Shown: positions 1 to 64,000 of the stretch, one piece after another
Numbering within the stretch: position 1 is the stretch's first letter
Layout: every line of letters starts with the position of its first letter
Origin: Hormiphora californensis
Lineage: Eukaryota; Ctenophora; Tentaculata; Cydippida; Pleurobrachiidae
Direction: 5' to 3'
Length of the DNA stretch: 64,000 nucleotides
Assembly (NCBI GenBank): GCA_020137815.1
Contig: CM035361.1
Span: 2,141,989-2,205,988 of the forward strand
Notes under the pieces: generated by a model
Told to the model about the DNA's origin: nothing
Databases searched by the model: none
What the model saw: only the letters and a program-made list of their open reading frames with translations
Program-made: the position numbers and the translations under genes

Positions 1-989
1 GCTTACTCGGAGCCAACCCATTGCATGGCACAAGCTACACTTTCTCGTTCTCTCTCTCCATCTCTCTCTCTCCATCTAGTCTCCTTCAACACCAATCAGA
101 CGAATTGCTGGTAGATGGAGTCGATACACTCAGCATATATTATACGAATAAGATCTTATATTAGTGATAGAGACAGCAGATATATAGAGAGAGATAGCTA
201 AGAGAGATGCCGAGGGGGAGAGTGAGAGACAGTGGTCAGGGATAAAGGGACAAAGAGAGCGAGAAACACAGGACAACAATCAATAATCATTGGCCTGATT
301 GCCTTAAATGATAACAAATTAAACAAGACTGTAGCTTTCAGTCAGGCATCCTGCTGACCCGCGCTTTGCCCCTGTTATAAGTGGAGCAAGAAGAGCGGTC
401 AGGCTGACATTTTTAGCGATAAATATTCCGTAGACAATATTTTAAACGTTCCAGCATATGTTCAGGTCTACTGTGGCCCAGCCTATATACCTAAACAGCA
501 CGGTACACAAACTAAATAAATTCTGAACCTGCACACAAACTGTGAAATCTGTACCGGCTAGACAGCAGCTCTTTCCGTCTACACGCCCCCTACAACGCTC
601 CTATGAAGTAGGTAACATAGTGGCGAATATATTGCAATTTGCTGCATACGTAATAAAAGTGTTGGACAGACAGACAGAGCTGTCTGTCAGACATGTCAGA
701 AAGACAGCTTTGTCTGTCTGTCAATTTGTGTGTTAGAATGTGTGGCGTTACTCTGGGGTGCTGTCTCACATTCTAAAATTCTGGCGGTGTAGACCCGATC
801 TGAGCGTACTGTCAAAACGGATCCACAAAACAGCTAAAACCCAAGCTCACATTGAGCTACCGAAAATGAAGGTTGAATGAACTGCTCTACACTAGAGACT
901 GGAACTGGAAGGATTGCAGCTAAAGTTGAACGTGTGTGTCACTTTCTAGTGGTCCAGAGTGAAGTGACGACAGTACTTGGCGGCATACT

Positions 990-1027
990 CCCTCCCTCCC
1001 TATCTCTTTCTCTCTCTCCCCTCCCTC

Positions 1028-1114
<87 letters not shown>
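990..1114. repeat. (CT)n microsatellite
   Basis: Near-pure CT/CCT run of about 125 bp. Confidence 0.95.
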
Positions 1115-1116
<2 letters not shown>

Positions 1117-1568
1117 TTTTTCTAATCCAGCGCCTAGTACTACCTATCCCTTTGCTGGCCAGCTAATTCTGACATAAAGCAGAAAAGGGTGGCGTCATTC
1201 TACACACAGTTTTCCAATTCTAAATCTACCTGACTCAGGACCTTCTTCCACCTAGAATGCTAATGGATATCGGGTACCACTGCCAGTAGTACATCCAAAC
1301 ACAGCAGTGAGCAGTTTGGTCTATAATCTACCTATTTTCATAGCTACCATTTATTAGCGGTGTACTGCATGTCTATGCCAGATTCCAGATTTCCGTTGGA
1401 TCCTCTGTCTGTTTCCATCGTGAACCTTGTGCCAATGCCCTTGGCTGATCCGGATCGAGAGGTCGATGCAGTAATATTCAGTATTCCTGTATCCTGCGGA
1501 AAGGGATGGGTCAATAACTGTTCCTGTGCTTGACAGTAGGTACTCTGTTTAGGGACACACTGATCTAG

Positions 1569-1726
1569 AGGGGCAAAACAGCCAGGTTACTGAACTCGAG
1601 GGTCTCATCTAAATTTCTATAGCACTAAAAAGGTGCCCACTCTTTCAATTTGAGCCACACAAAAACAATCAATTGATGCCAAAGCATTGATCTGGTTTAA
1701 TCCGACAATGAGGCTGTTTTGCCCCT
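1569..1726. mobile_element. Small TIR element
   Basis: Inverted ends AGGGGCAAAACAGCC (1569-1583) and GGCTGTTTTGCCCCT (1712-1726). Non-coding 158 bp, in the left intergenic region. Confidence 0.55.
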
Positions 1727-1860
1727 ATAATAATAATTTTACTAAAAAACAGAATATTTGGTGAAGGGGTTGTTAAATGAAATAAACGAATAAAACAGCA
1801 ATACACAACACAACATATATTCAGAGTAACTAACTAACACGTGCTTAGTTGACCTGCATG

Positions 1861-1931
1861 TCTGGCGGCGCCGTTCTGATTCTCAGCATACTGCAGCAAC
1901 AGTACGCTCAGATCGGGTCGGCGCCGCCAGA
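1861..1931. repeat. GC-rich palindromic repeat
   Basis: TCTGGCGGCGCC and GGCGCCGCCAGA bound 71 bp. Related words (CTCAGATCGGGTCGGCGCCG) recur near 785-815, 18385-18420, 37760-37800 and 55165, so this is a dispersed family. Confidence 0.6.
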
Positions 1932-2435
1932 GAGGTATTATAGTTGACCGGTTACACTGCCCCTCACAGCTCAGCCGTTAACTCTGTGAGTGTGAGCGTG
2001 AAGACTCATATGTCCCTAATAGTCACAGTCACAGAGTTGCATGAGGGGCAATGTAGCCTGTAACAGTAGCTTGTATTAATATAACTATTTAAGGGACCCG
2101 CCCTTGTTCAGCACCCATTTTTTATTTGTCTCAATTAGTTTTGAGTTGAAACAAAAAATGGCAAATCAGCAAATTAAAGTTTAAAGACTACAAAAATAAA
2201 TTTTTATCTCATGTCAATTTATGTCTTTAATGAGTGGTCATGAAACGTCATGAAATTCACCAAGTGATAAATTCAAAATAAACACACTCAAAAAGGTGAA
2301 GGGTCGCGACCGCGCATGATTAACTAGGTACATCGGGACCTGAAAAAAAACACTTCTGCGGTTCACATTCACAAATACTATCACACTAAGTCATGCACGT
2401 TTCTCATACAATACATTTTACTGCGACCCTTCTGT

Positions 2436-2442
2436 TCTCTCT

Positions 2443-2515
<73 letters not shown>
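2436..2515. repeat. (TC)n microsatellite
   Basis: Nearly pure TC run about 60 bp beyond the LYST stop codon. Confidence 0.95.
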
Positions 2516-2517
<2 letters not shown>

Positions 2518-2585
2518 CTCTTCCTCGCCCTCAATTAACTGTTTTTTACTAAAAATAAACACTCTCATCCATGATGATCACCCTC

Positions 2586-61282
<58,697 letters not shown>

Positions 61283-61339
61283 TTCCGAGGTCACCTCACA
61301 GACATTTGACGTGGTAAAATTGCTAAAAACATGGTTTGG

Positions 61340-61660
61340 TAGTTAATTTATTGCCCAAAGTTTAAGAAATAGCAGAGAGCATCCATAGAAAAGGCTGACG
61401 GCATCGGAACAGCAAGGAAAATTGAAAAAAGCGAAAAAAAAATTTCTGAAACAGAAAAGGAGAATTTTAAAAATTCAGGAGTTTTAATTTAATTTTGGAG
61501 TTTTAATTTAATTTTGGACACAGTGCGCGGCTTTCTAAAAATGCGCTGCATTCGCGCCGCGCATGCGAATTTCTCGACAAAAAAGATTCACAAACTTTAC
61601 AATTTTTTTTGTGGCGCCGTTCCTTTTTCAGAATCGGTGGTCCACTCATTTTTTGTTTGA
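61340..61660. promoter_or_regulatory. Probable bidirectional promoter LYST/ADSS
   Basis: The two start codons are about 385 bp apart and point outwards. The interval has no TATA box. It has a short CpG-containing patch around 61524-61566 (GCGCGGC, GCGCCGCGCATGCG). No transcription start can be fixed from sequence alone. Confidence 0.5.
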
Positions 61661-61667
61661 TTGGGTC

Positions 61668-63156
61668 ATGTCTGCGGTTACAGTTGTCTTGGGATCTCAA
61701 TGGGGAGATGAAGGAAAGGGAAAAATCGTTGATTTGTTGGCTGAAAAAGTCAACATCGTCGCACGATGCCAGGTAAGCACTCTCGTGACTCGTCCCCGGG
61801 GAGACTCTTCAACTTTTTCGATCTGTACAACTTTAGTAAAACCTCATTTCAGGGAGGAAACAATGCCGGGCATACTGTTGTAGTCGGTGAGACTCATTAC
61901 GATTTCCATCTCCTTCCCTCTGGAATTGTGTACGATAATATTGAGTGTGTTATCGGGAATGGTGTGGTTGTTCATATCCCGTCACTCTTTGAGGAGATGG
62001 ATAAAAACACTGCAAAAGGTTAGCGAAACATTTGCTGTCAAAAACCGGTAGTTTCCTCCTTCTCCTTTGCTGCCGCCCACCGGTAGTTTGATCTACAGTA
62101 CACTGAAGATCAAACTACCGTTGCTAAAATACATTCCCATTTGTAGGACTGACAGGTATTGAGAATAGACTACTGATTTCCGACCGTGCCCATATCGTGA
62201 CTGATGCCCACCAAACAGTCGACGGAGCAAATGAAAAGGCTTCCGGTTCCCTGGGTACTACCAAAAAAGGTAAATTCATGTGTCTGTTCGAAATGATTTA
62301 TTCTTCGGAATACGGTAGCCACTGGGTAATCTCATTTTGCATGTGATAATTTCTTGCTGTAAAGTTACTACCACGGTCGCTAATGTTTGATTACACATAG
62401 CAATTTGTCAAGAACTGTCATCTACACACACAAACAGTTCTCTTGTTTCCTCAATATTCCCTCAATTTCCCCTCTTTTTCCAGGCATTGGCCCGACCTAC
62501 TCCAGCAAAATGAAGCGAAACAACCTCCGAATGGTAGATCTACTGGGAGATGAGGCTGCTTTGAAGGAGAAATTAGCAAAAATACTGACAGAGTTCGCAC
62601 AGGCATACCCTGGAGAAAGTTTTGATGTGGAGGCTCAGTGGGAAAGGTTGAGGGGGTACCTTGAAAGAGTCAGGCCTATGATCAAAGTAGGTTTTCAAAA
62701 AGAATTTCTTGTTTCGATTACCCAATACCTTACCTTGCTCGACCCTCTTTTACAAATGTAAAGCAGGGTTAAAACATAACAACCAATACCCATTTATTTC
62801 ATCTAATGCCTACTTCTGCCACTCTATCTCCTATACTTTATTCTACAGGACTCAGTCTTGTTTATGCATCAGTCTATGGCCAGCGGGAAAAATATTCTTG
62901 TAGAGGGTGCTAATGCGACCATGCTCGACATCGATTTTGGTACGTTCACCATCATTTGTGTGCTATCTGGTCAGGTGTTTTATTTTTATCAAAATAAGGA
63001 CTTTTCTTAGTACTCACTTTTAAAAACAGTCTATTGTTTGGCGGTATTTTGAATATTTACACAGTGGACCGTAATGAGAGTCTAAAACTCTGGAATTCGT
63101 TACCCGCTGACAGATAACCAAGTCTAGAGATAGGGAGAACGTTTCTCTCTCTCTCA

Positions 63157-63231
<75 letters not shown>

Positions 63232-63958
63232 TCTCTCTCACTCCCTCTCTCCACAGGTACCTATCCCTATGTAACAAGTAGCAACTGCACTGTTGGAGGT
63301 GTTTGTACTGGACTCGGAATTCCACCTTCAAAAATAAGTAAATCAAAAATCAAGAAGTTGACTCGATCCCTAGAAAATATAATGATATGTCTCTTTTGAT
63401 CTACCAAACCCTCTCAGAACGCATATTTTATGAAATAGAATGTGGTGTGTGCCACACAACGTCTCTTATAGTTCCATGTTTCCCTCTCTAATTTGTGATT
63501 ATCCTCCTTATAGATGAAGTTATTGGTGTAGTAAAGGCCTACACAACCCGGGTCGGTGCTGGGACTTTCCCAACTGAGCTTACCGATGTAAGTTAGAGTT
63601 CACCCTTCTTTCTCTTTGGGACTTATTGATTTGGAGTTCACCCCTCTCGCTCTTTTTCTTTGAGAATGTTTGTTTATGTTTCACATTTCTAGCATGTTCC
63701 ATCTCGCTATCACAACAATTTGCTAACAAATCCACCCCCTGTTGAGGGGCAGGCACAAGAAACATAAGGGTGATTTTCTTGTGTCCGCCCTCCCCCTTGG
63801 TCGAAGACTATGAAAAACCACTCTGTTGTGTAGGAGATTGGAAAGGCGCTGGGAGATATTGGCCACGAATACGGTGTAACCACGGGAAGGCGTAGGAGGT
63901 GTGGGTGGTTGGATTTAATGGTACTTCGGTATACTCACATGATCAACGGGTTTACTAA
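61668..63958 (+). CDS. ADSS: Adenylosuccinate synthetase (5' part, runs off window)
   Basis: Eight exons: 61668-61772, 61853-62018, 62147-62269, 62484-62686, 62849-62939, 63257-63337, 63514-63587 and 63834-63958, all in phase, continuing past the right edge. The enzyme condenses IMP with aspartate using GTP, the first committed step to AMP, and is cytosolic. Diagnostic motifs: [14 protein letters not shown] (GTP-binding/catalytic loop), [12 protein letters not shown] with the catalytic His, [67 protein letters not shown] and [34 protein letters not shown] is a normal eukaryotic start without a long extension. The last coding base here leaves two bases for the next exon. It is divergently paired with LYST. 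Confidence 0.97.
63139..63255. repeat. (CT)n microsatellite
   Basis: CT run that directly provides the polypyrimidine tract of adenylosuccinate synthetase exon 6 (acceptor CCACAG at 63256). Confidence 0.95.
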
Positions 63959-64000
63959 GTAAGATACTGTACATGTACATGTCTGTCTGTATTTGTTACG

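Larger units (their letters stand above)
1..2585. other. Non-coding left flank
   Basis: Beyond the LYST stop there is no coding signal: open frames are microsatellite reading (Leu-Ser repeats). It contains CT runs at about 990-1114 and 2436-2515, a CAGA/TGTCTG-rich stretch at 662-722 that can fold, and the two small palindromic elements. A minus-strand AATAAA near 2118-2123 could end LYST transcripts. Confidence 0.6.

Noticed and set aside
877-1177. Leu-Ser repeat proteins
   Set aside because: CT microsatellite translation.

Overview
The window is eukaryotic and metazoan. Genes are split into many small exons (about 40-230 nt) with GT-AG introns, often 50-400 nt long. Simple repeats, inverted-repeat transposons and minisatellites fill the gaps. 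The protein content (a LYST-type BEACH protein, metazoan adenylosuccinate synthetase, Mu-class GST, MATH-BTB, pentraxin-like, Ig and von Willebrand D modules) points to an invertebrate animal. A sponge or other early-branching marine phylum is plausible, but the sequence does not prove it.

One gene organises almost everything. On the minus strand, from about 61282 down to 2586, I can chain 72 coding exons with matching splice phases into one protein of about 3,080 residues. It is orthologous in architecture to LYST, the lysosomal trafficking regulator: N-terminal helical repeats, a concanavalin A-like insert, a long alpha-solenoid, PH-like domain, BEACH domain and C-terminal WD40 repeats. Its start is head to head with adenylosuccinate synthetase (plus strand, from 61668 and running off the right edge), with about 390 bp between the two start codons.

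The large introns of this gene hold other genes: a MATH-BTB gene (7212-9074, +), a pentraxin-like secreted gene (21105 to about 26.4 kb, +), an F-box gene (30902-31391, -), a Mu-class GST (35040-35681, +), a novel secreted cysteine-rich gene with five exons (41228-43322, +), and an Ig plus VWD/C8 gene that looks frameshifted (57283-59831, +). The large introns also hold mobile DNA: a 4.3 kb nested palindrome (12.1-16.4 kb), a 3.1 kb foldback (17.4-20.6 kb), three copies of a G-tract TIR element with 7-8 bp target duplications (5.1, 21.8 and 33.2 kb), an ORF1-only LINE, pogo-like TA-flanked elements and several hairpin MITEs.

The most striking observation is that many tandem duplications in the big gene sit exactly on splice junctions. 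At least five arrays repeat a unit made of the 3' splice site plus the first bases of the following exon (about 23 copies at 3.9-6.9 kb, about 17 copies at 38.5-38.9 kb, three at 39.9-40.1 kb, five at 46.1 kb, two at 46.7 kb). At least four more duplications copy an exon end plus its 5' splice site. This looks like a natural series of splice-site duplication events of the kind proposed for intron gain and intron sliding.

Left of 2586 I see only non-coding DNA with CT microsatellites and small palindromic elements.
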